From the NCBI GenBank assembly GCA_964035545.1, contig OZ037765.1:31339504-31403503 (forward strand): DNA of 64,000 nucleotides, in the 5' to 3' direction. The stretch comes from Bugula neritina (taxonomy: Eukaryota; Bryozoa; Gymnolaemata; Cheilostomatida; Bugulidae). Positions 38,983 to 50,401 of this stretch are shown here, one piece after another. A program made the translations under genes and the position numbers. The notes below the pieces were generated by a model. It searched no databases. It worked only from the letters and a program-made list of their open reading frames with translations, and was not told the origin of the DNA. Within the stretch, counting starts at the first letter, position 1. Every line of letters begins with the position of its first letter.

Positions 38983-41900
38983 ATGGCGACCAATATCACA
39001 GACCTGCCGTTCTCTGTGAAGCTACAACGACTCTTCTACTTAATACCGCCCAGTGAGTCGATGTTTGCAACTCTTGAAGAAGTTCCAAATTATGTAGACG
39101 GGGTAACGTGTAATCATACTATCTATGTTATATGTTTTGATTAATAGTATTGTACGTATTGTTCTTTAACACAAAATATGTTCTGCTAAAAAATAGGGTT
39201 TAGATTTTATTGTAATTTAGTCTCGGCAAATGTTAACAAACTATTTATAAGAGAACATTGGAGTTTTTGGAATATTCAACAGCCTATTGACTTTTAAAGT
39301 AAGTCAGTAAGTTCAAGAACTTAGTTTCTGTTGTCTCAATATTAGGCCTTGCTCTTTGTCATGAGTACTGCTGCTGAAATTCTAATCATGTATTTGTGAG
39401 GCTGCAATGATTATTTTTTAGTCTTTGGCTGCCTTCCAAATGTTGATAGTCACAGAATTAGTTATCCTTTGGATTCAATGCAAGCCTCTTCCCAGAGTCA
39501 GCGATTTCATGTCATCAGTTGGAGCTGGCATGGCGTCAAGACTGACTGGGTACGACTATTACATCATACTGTAATACAGAATCATCTGCTGAATGCATCT
39601 TATTTTGAGCTACTTTTAGTCTTGGCAACTTTACCAGATATCAGCTTATTATAATATATCAGAAAATTTTATGGTTTCTAGCAGCTATAAGTTTTTTATT
39701 ATATCAGTGTAGGTTTTAGGATTTACCCAATTTATCGAAATAGGATTATGAGAATAGGTAGTTTCTAATACTAAAGAGTGAAATTTTTCAACTATTCAAT
39801 ATACAGTGCTCCTTCTATATGTTACGGATCCAGTTCTTACAAAATTTCTTAGGTCGCTAGAAAGGCTTGGACCTCCCTTTGTGGCTTATTTATGTGTGTA
39901 TAAGGACCAAATGGCCAAATTTAAGAGTTGAACTTGGTATTCTATTATTTCACGAATTGAGGTTTCAAGACCCGCAGCTTAGTGAGAGACAGAAGAAGCG
40001 CTGTATTATAATCACTTTCTAAAATTTATCAATTCTCATACATGGATTTGTTTCTCTTCTTGCTCGCCACATAAAATGTGATAGAGTAGATAGTTATTCT
40101 CTAATGATACTATATAAACTTACAAAGTATAAAATTCCGAACTGCCACCTATTCTTCACAGATTGGTAGTAAAAAGAGTGATAGACATCGCGGCATATAT
40201 TTACATTTGGGAGAACTACCGACTTTTTGAGTTGCCGTGGGACTCGGTTTGGACTTGGATCTTCACTCTATTAGCTGTGGACTTTGGCTATTACTGGCTA
40301 CACAGATGTGCTCATGGTATGTGTGTTGGGTACAGCATGTTGTGTATTGGTTATATTGTATATGTTGGGTACAGCATGTTGTGTATTGGTTGTATTGTAT
40401 GACAACTAGAGTCAAACTCTTCAAGTCTTTAGTCTTTCAATAGTTTGTGGAAGATTAAATACAGACAGAGGTATAACTTTTAGTGTACTGTTTGACATTT
40501 GACTAGACTTGTGTATAGATTAACATGAGATAAGAAGACCTGTTGTTGACTTATAAAGGCCATAAATGCATGCTATCTCTTCTGCTACCAACTAAAACAG
40601 ATATGTGTGTGTTGTGTGCAGTATATTAGTTCTTATTGTATCGTTATGTCACTATGCAGATGATGATAACAGTTATACACTAACAATTATGTAGAGTAAG
40701 GAAGGCAAATAAATAATGTAAAAAGTTTATGACAATTATTACTTGGCTTATAAATTATTTAATTACTTAATAACTGCACAAACAAGATGTAGCAAAACAT
40801 GGCGGTATACCAAGAGAGTAATCTCATATTCATCTTCTGCAGAAGTTAACTTCATGTGGGCCGCCCACCAGGTACACCACAGTTCTGAAGATTATAATCT
40901 TTCAACTGCTTTGAGGCAGTCAGTACTGCAATCCTACAGCTCCTGGGTGCGTATCACTTCTCACTTTATCTTATCTCTTCTTTAAGGATAATATTATAGA
41001 ATGTTTGCTGCAAATGGTAATGACCAAAGCCTACTGTCATATTCACATAAACATTCCAATTTGAATAGGTATTTACTGAATCATAGCCCAAAATTTGTCA
41101 TCAATTGATTTTTATCCATTGTGTTGAAGACGCAATGAAAAAATTATGTTTTAGTCGGAAGGTACATATGCATCAAACATTATTGTACTTCTTTATCATT
41201 TATAGTGACCTTTGTTCTTTGCTATGTTATCATTTTTAATACTATTTCAATGTCAACTGTATGGGGAAACAATATATACATTTTACTAGTTGTGTATAAT
41301 TGTATCAAGTTGTCAAATTTTGCTGTAGTCTGCAGAGTTTAATCATTGACTTGGCTTTTCATGGAGTTGCTCTTGTATTAAGAGATACAGTTTTAAAGAT
41401 TTCAAGTTAAAAGCTTAAAATTAATATCAAGTGTGTAAGCTAACATTAATTAAATAGTGTTCTCTTTTTTGTCCAGCTATGGCAAGCAATCTGCAAAAAC
41501 TTATAAATAAAGAACCTTTTTTATTTCATAACTAGTTTGAAGCTTGCTTCTTTGGTTAAATTAGAAAAAAATTCACACTAAAACTTACTACTTTATATTT
41601 GTACTGTCTGCATGCAGTACTTATGTTTCAATGCAAATGAAATGTTGATTTTAGATAACGTATCAGACTTTGGTTTCTTACGCACTCTCATGTTGTGTTT
41701 CATTATTGAATTTGTGATGTTGTTATAGATATTTTACATGCCATTAGCCCTCTTTGTACCTCCACCAATCTATCACGTACATCAGCAGTTCAACCTTCTC
41801 TACCAGTTCTGGATTCACACAGAAGTAAGGAATCACCTTGTTTTCTGCGTCGTCAATATAATATTTTAGATACAATTTTTTTAGTATTTTAAGGTTCAAA

Positions 41901-44896
41901 TTTACTAGTACTAAAACTTCTCATCAACAAACTGTTTTCCCCTTCTTGCCAAACTTCAAGAGTTAAAGAATTCCTAACACACTTCATCTATGCAGTATTA
42001 AAATGTTCATATATATCTTAGCTATCATCTACAGAGTGTTTAAGGGTTGTATGCTCAAACAATTTTTTTTTATAATGAATTTTGTGCAGACATTTGGGAT
42101 TCCTGGTCGCTTGTTGAGAAAATTTCCAGTCCAGTCTTGAAATTTTCAAAAAAATATCTGTTCTTATCAGCTGACAGACTGACCACTAATTCTTTTAACA
42201 AAGTTGTTGAAAGATGCTACAAATTTCTAATTAAAACAAATTTTCCTTCAGTTTACAGACTAGTGTTGATGTTTGTTTTCTACAGACGATAGGTTGGCTG
42301 GGTCCTCTCGAGTATATAATAAACACTCCCAGTGCTCACAGAGTTCATCATGGCCGAAATCGATACTGTATTGACAAAAACTACGGAGGCACTTTTATAT
42401 TCTTTGATATATTATTCGGTACGTATTGAGCACTTTCATCTGTATTACACAAGCATAACTTATAAAGTATGCATGTGATGGTGCGTGATGTCCTGTGTTA
42501 GGTTACTGTTTCGTGGTTTTTATGTGGAATGATTTGTAGGACTTGCCCTTAAAAAAATAAGTTTGACAACCATTACAATATTTAAATATTTTAGTGTTTT
42601 CACTGTTCTGTGTGGTATTTCAGGGACATATGAAGCTGAAAAACGAGATCACTTGAAAGACAAAGTTGTTTTTGGTTTATTACATCCAATAGAATCTAGG
42701 AATCCATTTTACATCCAGGTATTTCATCTGAAAATTATATTTCATGCTTTTGCAGTGTGTAAATACAGAAATCTAAGGATTTGCGGATTCTACATGTGAC
42801 CTATATACTTCCTGTGTAAAAGTTAGTTCGTTAAATTTCAGCCACCGGGAGAGATTGTTGATGTCAAACAATGTTACATTACAATAAGAACTCTTGAAGT
42901 TATACAGTTGTATTGGTTGAGGGTTGTCATACTATTTCACAATCTACTACAGTGACTGATGTTTTAGTTATGTCACTGGTGGTATATTATAACCACAATT
43001 TGGAACAGACCAGGTCTAACGAACAAGTTGAAGACGTTGGTGTATGGACCAGGTTGGGAGCCAGGCACACCTAGGTTAGGCATCTTAACAAACCAACCAG
43101 ATGTAAGTGAGTTCTACATAGTGATAAACTATGGAACTAATTCCTAATTCCTATTTTTAATAGTTGTTTTCCTAGCATATATTGTATGAAAATAATTTTG
43201 ATTTTTTGAAGTTTTTTTATTTTTTAAAAAAGTATTTTACATAATGAAAACAAAAATGTTGTGAGCAGTCACAAATCATGAAGTAACACAAACAGTAATA
43301 ATAATAATAATAAGTTTTCCTACAACACCTGTTATACCTGTTATAGTTATGTAATATAATAGTTTATAGGGTAGCCGTAATATAATAATGATAATAATAA
43401 TAATAATAATAATACTGTAATCAATGATATCAACTCACTTTTACTGTAATGATACGTGGGGGAGGATGGATTTTAAATAAAATAGCTTATAAAAATCAGT
43501 AATACTAGATATGTTCTATCTATTTTGTGATTAATATAATGTTTCAATATAGCAAAGTACTTAATTAATGTTGAGAAATACGCATATACGTTCTTTATCT
43601 GCATAAAAATTCCTAACATTATTTTATTTATACTCATCCGTTTAACAAGATTCAACTTATTGCTTGTTATACTGTAGATTCATTATCCACAGCCCAAGTA
43701 CGAAACTCCAGTGCCCATGTGGTACAATGTCTATTCCATCGTGCATTTTGCTGCAATGTCTGTTGTTAATCAGATAGCTCACGAGAATCGTAGTGTAAGT
43801 CAGCTGATGCTCTCCATTTGTAGCATTACACGTGGGTGTGGGTGTGTGTGCGTGCGCACGCGTGCCTGTGTGTTTACTTGTGGTTGTGTGTGTGTGGGCG
43901 CGTGAGATAGTAATGTACAATTCTGTGCTGAAATGTATGTAATAAAAACGTTATAATTTGTTTCATTTTGTTATCTTTTAGACGCTGAGTCAGTTTGACA
44001 TCATGATGTCCATAATATTTATACTAGCAACCTTGACCTGTCTTGGTTCTCTGTTTGATAAAAGGTTGGTAATATTATCTTCTATATTGCACATGTATGC
44101 TAATATGGCTGGCATTATCATTATTATTCTAAGAGCGACAGCACGCCATATTCACATTACAAATTGATAAAGTTACTGTTCAAATCTCACTTTACTGTGC
44201 TGAGATGTCTCGCATATAATTTGAAATTCATTAAAAAATTAATAATGGTATAGATACAAATAGATACAAAATTGCATATTTTTGATGTTTGTTGAATAGG
44301 TTATTTATTACAGGGTACTACAATAAAATTTAAATTTTGAGCCTAACATTGCACTGTAAACTTGTATTTTTCAGTCCATTTAAAATATTTTGCATAAAGG
44401 AGGTGTAATCACAATCTTTTAATGCAAAAACACATAAATATAACAGCGAAAGATGATGTGTTTATTAAAAGAACTGGTGCAAATTAAAATGTACCTCTGT
44501 GAGTTTAGCAACCATGCCTATACCTTCTTGTCTTACTGTCAGAGTAATACTGTGGTATAGTGATATCACTGGGTATGATTAGTAACGTTAGAGTTTTAGT
44601 TTCATTCTACTCACTTTTGTTTTGGTATGCATCTTAGTGCATGTAGATGTGTAATTATTCTGTCTACTTCTAGTTTCACTTCCTATTTCAGTATGTGTGC
44701 TAATTCTTTTTGTAGATGGTATGCTCCATACTTGGAGTTCCTGAGATGCTTTGCAGTATCCTGCTTCCTGTTGTATAAACTAGACTTGTTCCAAGGGTTC
44801 ACGTTTCCTGTGCTCATCATGTTCACAACGTCAGCAGTCATCTTTGCAACAATCATTTTACGTCACAACTCTGCTATGACTAAGAAAGTGGAGTAG
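38983..44896 (+). CDS. AGMO: AGMO, alkylglycerol monooxygenase (complete, 11 exons)
   Basis: AGMO (TMEM195) is the tetrahydrobiopterin-dependent ER membrane enzyme that cleaves ether lipids. Exons: 38983-39102, 39422-39549, 40162-40316, 40843-40946, 41729-41824, 42286-42418, 42624-42718, 42968-43102, 43678-43794, 43982-44064, 44716-44896; 1347 bases, 448 residues (human 445), all GT-AG and in phase. The fatty-acid-hydroxylase histidine boxes are intact: HRCAH at 130-134, HQVHH at 143-147 and HRVHH at 219-223. Family signatures are [58 protein letters not shown] and [14 protein letters not shown]. Hydrophobic segments in exons 2, 3, 5 and 9-11 fit a multi-pass membrane protein. MATNITD is chosen as the start; an in-frame ATG 15 codons upstream (38938) begins inside the palindrome and is less likely. 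Confidence 0.97.
40947..41728 (+). other. AGMO intron 4
   Basis: AT-rich intron of 782 bases. Nothing recognisable beyond its splice sites. Confidence 0.7.
43291..43415. repeat. TAA microsatellites in AGMO intron 8
   Basis: Two short runs of (taa)n, at about 43295-43312 and 43379-43412, separated by ordinary sequence. Confidence 0.85.
43837..43906. repeat. GT-rich microsatellite in AGMO intron 9
   Basis: Interrupted gtgtgg/gtgcgt tract with a central gcgcacgcgtgc. Alternating purine-pyrimidine sequence of this kind can adopt Z-DNA. Confidence 0.8.
44065..44715 (+). other. AGMO intron 10
   Basis: AT-rich intron of 651 bases; nothing recognisable. Confidence 0.7.
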
Positions 44897-45413
44897 CTTT
44901 CACCTCTAATTGACACATTCTATAAAAATGATACGGGTGGCACTTTATATATACCAGAATACATTCAAGTGATTTTGTTTATGCTACTGGTGGTCAAATA
45001 AATTATTTATTATTTATTGATTATGCTGCTCTGTATAATCTGACAAATCTGAGAATCATGCATGGTGCAAATTGTTTGAACTTTATTTTTAAGGTGTCCC
45101 AAAACTTAATATTTCTATTTTGATACTTTTTATTAGTAAATATATTTATTGAAAACATTGTTTTAGCATTATCACAGACAATAAAAATTTAAAAATACAA
45201 AAAAATATTCTTTTTACTATGTATGCAAAAGAAAATATAAATAATATCTCCATAAAAAACATATTTGGAAAAATGAGCAAAGTTGAATATCATTCCATAA
45301 TTTATGACTAAAAAACTGTTCTTCAAAAAATAAATCCCAGGTTGACAACAAAGTGTCATCATAGCTGGAGTACGAAGTTCACCAAATGATACTAAACTCT
45401 AAAGCATAAGGTA
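44897..45413. other. Convergent 3' UTR region, AGMO and FBXO4
   Basis: AT-rich spacer. AATAAA at 44997-45002 serves AGMO. On the minus strand AATAAA occurs at about 45145-45150, likely for the F-box gene. No coding potential. Confidence 0.6.
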
Positions 45414-47426
45414 CTACGATGATGTGTTAACTGCACTTATCAGCCAGTCCACGGGGTCAACTATATCTCTGTATATCATTTGAGCTGAGCACTCCGATAC
45501 CTACAACATTGTAACACGTACAGCTGACATTCATTGAAACTACATAAAATAGCAATGCATTGAAGTGCTAAAATAGCAAATAATTGGAAAGCATAAACAT
45601 GACCTTTAACAAACAATTGTTTTTCATGAATTGTTGCCTCAGAGTTGTCTTCTCATACTGAGCAAATATTTATTGAGAAATATGAAATACGTAAAGTGGA
45701 GTAGCTGACATACCATCCAAGGCCTGGAGAGAGAGTTGAGGTTGAGACACTGACACACTTGGTAGGATGAGATAAATGGATCCGACTCAACTTTACGAGA
45801 GGATAAGATTAGAAGAGGCGTGTCAGCTTTGAGATGCTTGTTGAGCAGCTCAACCTCTTTGGCTTGTTTCTTTAAATTAGTCAGAGTTTGCTGCTCTACA
45901 TCACATAAAGTAAACAAATAGAACATTTCCTTTGTTTGGAGTATTTTTAACAAATATCAAGTTTGCAAAAACCTAATGATTTAGTTTAAAGTTGACATCT
46001 TCTCATCTCACAAATAATTTGATAACTATTTAAGTATCATATATACACTGCATTCTCATACTCCGCATGAATTTTTCATACGATGCATGATGACAGGTCA
46101 ATATAATAAAACCACGACCATAAGTTAATGCAAGCCACAACCGCAAACCCATCCGATGTATGGGAACAACACAGTAGTAGTGAAGAAGGAATAACAAAAC
46201 TTTTGGTAAAATTATAATACCAATTCACAACGGAGAATAAACAGGAGTGTTTCCACCTACCAGAGTTACCATCTAGTATTCTAGTGTCTATACTGTGAAT
46301 ATATCCATGTAGCGTCTGCAGCAGTTGCAGGTAAGATTCGTCTGTCATTTTAGATTCTAACATTTCAATTTGCTGCTCTACTGTCATGGCGTCACGCAGT
46401 GACTTAGGAGCTACATACATGAGGCATAACTCCAGCATACATCTCTTATATTTAAACTGGAAACCTCCGCCAAACCCTACAGAATATTATGCTATAGAGT
46501 CACAAAAAAGAGTAACACATAAAAACAAAATGTATACATATCTAGCAGATAGAAAAGGCATCTATTAGACATACCACGGAATTTTCCAGGAAACTGCCCA
46601 CAGTGCTGAAACACATTGCCCGCATCAAATGATAGGAGTTTGCTAAAGAAAGACTGCCCTTTGCCATATGAGTCCATCGCAGATGCTCCCACACCGAAAG
46701 TGTAGCGTTTCATAGGCATAAACATTCGTAGCATATCTGAGAGCTGATGAATAGTGGTCTGCTGGTACACGCTTTTCTTCCATTTCTGAATTTCAGGTGA
46801 ACTTCTCATGTAACTGTAAGAAAGTCAACAATTGCAACATAACTAAAGAGCGGTACCCTAAAGTCTAAACTCTAAATGATGTAGTGAAATAAACATCAAC
46901 GGTCAAACAGCATGATACAAAAACTGATTCTAGTAAATAATGCACTCTTATATCACATTTATTATATCAGTAAACACTATTGAAATACAAATTCTTGAAA
47001 TAAGGAGCATCAAACATCAATAAACATTGCAAAATAAGTTAACCCATTACTCTAAAGCGAAGAACATTCTTTTATACTTACACATCAAATTTAGAAATTT
47101 CAGTATCATCTATATAGCTGTCAGGTAAACTGGAGTTTGATACTTGCTTCCAATTATGAACATCAGCTAATAGCTTGTGTTTCCACAATATATCATCTGT
47201 GGAGAGACGGTTCCATAGGTGACAGACCCGTCTAACTTTACATAAGCTTATTGCATCAAGAAATGAGAATATTTCTAGCAGTACATCTTCCTGTAAAATG
47301 GCATTTTTTATCAAAAACAGTAAATTTGTTCAACAAAAAACAGAACTCGGCCTCAAAGTATTTTAGCAACTGTTGTGATAATTTTGAAATTTCACATACC
47401 GGTAACTGGTGTACTGTAACTTCCAT
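45414..47426 (-). CDS. FBXO4: F-box protein, FBXO4-like (complete, 6 exons)
   Basis: Exons on the minus strand: 47400-47426, 47082-47290, 46575-46813, 46261-46476, 45714-45895, 45414-45500; 960 bases, 319 residues, all GT-AG and in phase. The N-terminus is an F-box: MEVTVHQLPEDVLLEIFSFL, then CKVRRVCHLWNRLSTDDILW (about residues 6-50), the SKP1-binding module of SCF ubiquitin ligases. The C-terminal half resembles FBXO4, whose substrate domain has an atypical small-GTPase-like fold: TPLLILSSRKVESD and CQCLNLNSLSRPWMV followed by VDPVDWLISAV match human PLLVLSC, LHLNLLNHPWLV and GIEWIL. FGVGASAMDS and LHGYIHSIDTR fit positions of human FGPGLEEL and VDGFIYVANA. In vertebrates FBXO4 targets TRF1 and cyclin D1; targets here are unknown. 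It lacks the ~60-residue N-terminal extension of human FBXO4. The F-box is certain, the FBXO4 assignment likely. Confidence 0.75.
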
Positions 47427-48132
47427 AATATACTGATGTGTTAAGTGGTTAGTCTGAAACAGAAATGGGAAAAATATTAGAAACAGCTATTGGAATATTA
47501 ATAACAGGAAATTAAATCAATCAAAAATCAAGAATAGAAATTTGCAAAAAAATGATATAAATAGAAAACCAAGATAATCAGATACAGACTAAAAATGCAA
47601 TTTAATAAATTCTTCAAAAGTACCACAAGTGACTAAACAGCTTTTTAAACTTTACATAGCAACTTTTAGACTAACAAGTTATTTAGCCATGATTAGGCAA
47701 ACAAGAACATTTCACAAACGTCAGTCACAATTTAGGAAGTTTCTTCATCAAATTACAAAACTGTGAACTAGTCGAGTTTCAAGCAATTATTTGAATGTAT
47801 TATCTCATGCCAAGTTTCACTCAACATAGTCATGGTATATTCATACTGATATTGAGTGTTAGTATTCACCAATTATCTTTAGCCGTAAGCCTTGGCTTAA
47901 TTTTCCTTCTAATTTTGATTTTCAGCTTTACTTTCACATCAAGCTACCAAAAGTAAGTCATTAAGATTTAAAGCTAGAAGGTTATCAAAGGTAACAAAAT
48001 GTAAAAATTAAACTTTTCACATCTCTGTTTAATTTTATTATTCACTATTCAGTGTTGAAAACTTAAAAATATTAGATGCTTATTAATTAGAAGTTAACTG
48101 CTAAAATAAAACACAACTTGGAGTCTTTAAGT

Positions 48133-48255
48133 TTATGATAATGATTATCACTATGAGTATGATAATTATTATCATTATCATTATGATTATCATTGAGTTT
48201 GACATCATCATTATGATATTGAATATCATTACGGTTACCATTATCATTATGCCTG
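48133..48255. repeat. GATAAT/ATTATC degenerate repeat
   Basis: Recurring atgattatc, tatcattat and gataatgatt words in both orientations, giving small local palindromes. Lies between divergent FBXO4 and RPL37, like the larger fields between the other divergent pairs. Confidence 0.7.
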
Positions 48256-48667
48256 AAAGTGAACTCGATTAGATTTTAATTTAACCAAAATATTTTTGAA
48301 AAATGAAAAGTAGATTACCAATAATTAATTATAATTATTGTTATAACTATATCAACATCTAAAACTTGTAGCTCACAATGTCATAAAAACTAAAACCGCT
48401 ATTAGGTGCTTCCTTGCAAGTTACAGAGCTATATAATTATGATTCTGATTTTCATTATGATTATGTGGAGCAAAATGAGAATAATCGCTTTTGCAATTAT
48501 TGCTTCCGTGGAGTTTATGAGTAGTTAGGAACTTTGAGCAATCATAGCCTTAGAGTTTGACAATCATGAAGTGTTGCATCTCGTCTGGGACTCTCGGTAA
48601 TCCTCGCTGCATTGGTTATACTTTTCTCAAGAAAAAATGCTTGTGTCAAGGACGTTGAAGTATACGG

Positions 48668-48676
48668 CCTCTTTTT
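48668..48676 (+). promoter_or_regulatory. Candidate 5'TOP tract of RPL37
   Basis: cctcttttt lies 19 bases upstream of the RPL37 ATG. Ribosomal protein mRNAs of animals typically begin with C followed by a pyrimidine run and have a very short leader; this fits a start site at 48668. Confidence 0.5.
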
Positions 48677-48695
48677 GGTATTCCTCGGAATCAAT

Positions 48696-50401
48696 ATGGT
48701 GAGTGGAATTTCAGTCGCATAAATTTTGTAAATTTCTATCAATCGCAATCTTAACTAAATGAAATATTATAGCATATTTTGCTCTTTCAATAATAATATG
48801 TTAGATTTGTAAAAGCTCTTACAATCGTTTTTGATGCACATTCAACTTGTTGTGTTGAAAAAAGCTCTAGAAAAATTACCAGACTCGATTGTTTTCATTA
48901 GTAATACTACAGGCACAGTGCATTACCCATTACATGCTGCATTGCTGATTGTTAGATTCTTACTCTTGAGCAAAACTTTGAAATTCAGTTCAAACTTTAT
49001 TGTTTTGCATTTTAGCTTATGCCAATTTCAAATTTTATCCTTACATAATCGATACATATTCAATATGATGTTCATATTGATATTTATATTGAATTTGACA
49101 TTCCTTTGAAGTCAAATATCCCATTTACTTTTAAGAGCAGTAATGGAGAAATTGAGATAACCCAACTTCTTCAATTTTCTTATTAAATTTTGGTTTGGAG
49201 TGCGGGTTGAAATTCTTTCTAGAACATAACTTGTGCTACATTTCTAGTCTAGAACACACGCTTTTCTCATTTTCTCCATTACTGCACCTACCTCTCAATA
49301 TTTTCATTTTGGTGTGAAAAGCAATTTTAGAAGATTGGTTTAAATTAAAACAGTGTATGTAATCTGTAATGCAGCTGTGGGCGTTTGTTGCATTTTCAAA
49401 TGATCCCAGTTGTGAACATATTGTTCGTTGAACAAGGTGATCCAACTATATTCTAGCTAAAATTTTCACATATGCTGCTTCAATTGAACTTAGGTCTTAG
49501 TGCCATCACAATAGAAGTCTTAAGTGCTTCAAAAGTTTTATATTCTGTAAAATCGTGCCAAGTTCAAGTTCACTCGTTGGTCTGTTTAAAATTGCTATTT
49601 GTGTCTCATTTAGTATAACTACAAATCAAAATATATTGAAATACCGAAATTGTCTTCTATTATCATTATAATTTTATGTTTACATAGCTGATAGTGTATT
49701 TTATAGTAGTTATATGCTTGAAGTAGTATTGCAGATGCTTGTTTAAACTTGAAAAAGTTATTACTTTGCAGTTGATTATTAAAAACTGAAAGTGTATAAT
49801 TTAATCATCAACTTACCTATTGGTAATATTGTAGACCAAAGGTACAACCAGCTTTGGTAAAAGGAAGAACAAGACCCACACTCTTTGTAGAAGGTGTGGG
49901 CGAAGTTCCTATCACATACAGAAAAGTCTCTGTGCACAATGTGGTTACCCATATGCAAAGACTAGACACTGTAAGTGCTAAGTTATTTTTCAAACTAATT
50001 TTCTGGAGTGGTAAAGTGTCCAGGATCTTGGTAAAACATCTGTTAGTCTTCTGGGAAAATTATTAGCCGGCTGTATTGTATTATTCACTTTAAGTCATTA
50101 ACTAATATTGAATTATGGCTACTAACTGGTGTATTATTTGCAGATAACTGGTCTGAGAAAGGTCGACGAAGGAAGGCAACTGGAACAGGAAGAATGAGGC
50201 ACTTGAAGAATGTTCAAAGACGGTTTAAGTATGTAAAATAAATATTCAACTGTTGGTCTTTGACTACAACTATGATCACTATGAGTATTGATGAGTTCAA
50301 TTGTGTACCTTGTCAAATTTTCACCTTACGAATCATCTTTTTGTAGGAATGGCTTTAGAGAAGGAACTACTCCTAAACCAAGGAAGGCAGCGGCCAAGTA
50401 A
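48696..50401 (+). CDS. RPL37: RPL37 (eL37), 60S ribosomal protein, complete, 4 exons
   Basis: Exons 48696-48698 (only the ATG), 49835-49970, 50144-50228 and 50347-50401 encode 92 residues (human 97). The same ATG-only first exon occurs in human RPL37, which supports the start. The protein reads [20 protein letters not shown] with a C4 zinc ribbon: Cys19, Cys22, Cys34 and Cys37. It continues [20 protein letters not shown] and [15 protein letters not shown], and ends a few residues earlier than human. It is a structural component of the large ribosomal subunit. The 1.1 kb first intron contains a MITE (49131-49291). An ATTAAA signal lies at 50528-50533. Confidence 0.98.
49131..49291. mobile_element. 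MITE family A, copy 2 (RPL37 intron 1)
   Basis: About 161 bp with inverted termini gcagtaatggagaaattgag and ctcattttctccattactgc, followed by acctac. The interior (gtgcgggttgaaattctttc, tagaacataacttgtgctac) aligns in the same orientation with copy 1 at 32058-32218. Non-coding. Confidence 0.87.

Larger units (their letters stand above)
47427..48695. other. Divergent intergenic region, FBXO4 and RPL37
   Basis: No coding exon. AT-rich, with a GATAAT/ATTATC palindromic repeat patch at about 48133-48255 (for example gataattattatcattatca) and further tgattat words to 48470. The last ~60 bases hold the RPL37 promoter and leader. Confidence 0.6.

Noticed and set aside
48699-49834. Possible box C/D snoRNA in RPL37 introns (human RPL37 hosts one)
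   Set aside because: tgatgag and atgatgt words occur, but no matching CTGA D box with terminal stem was found in any of the three introns.
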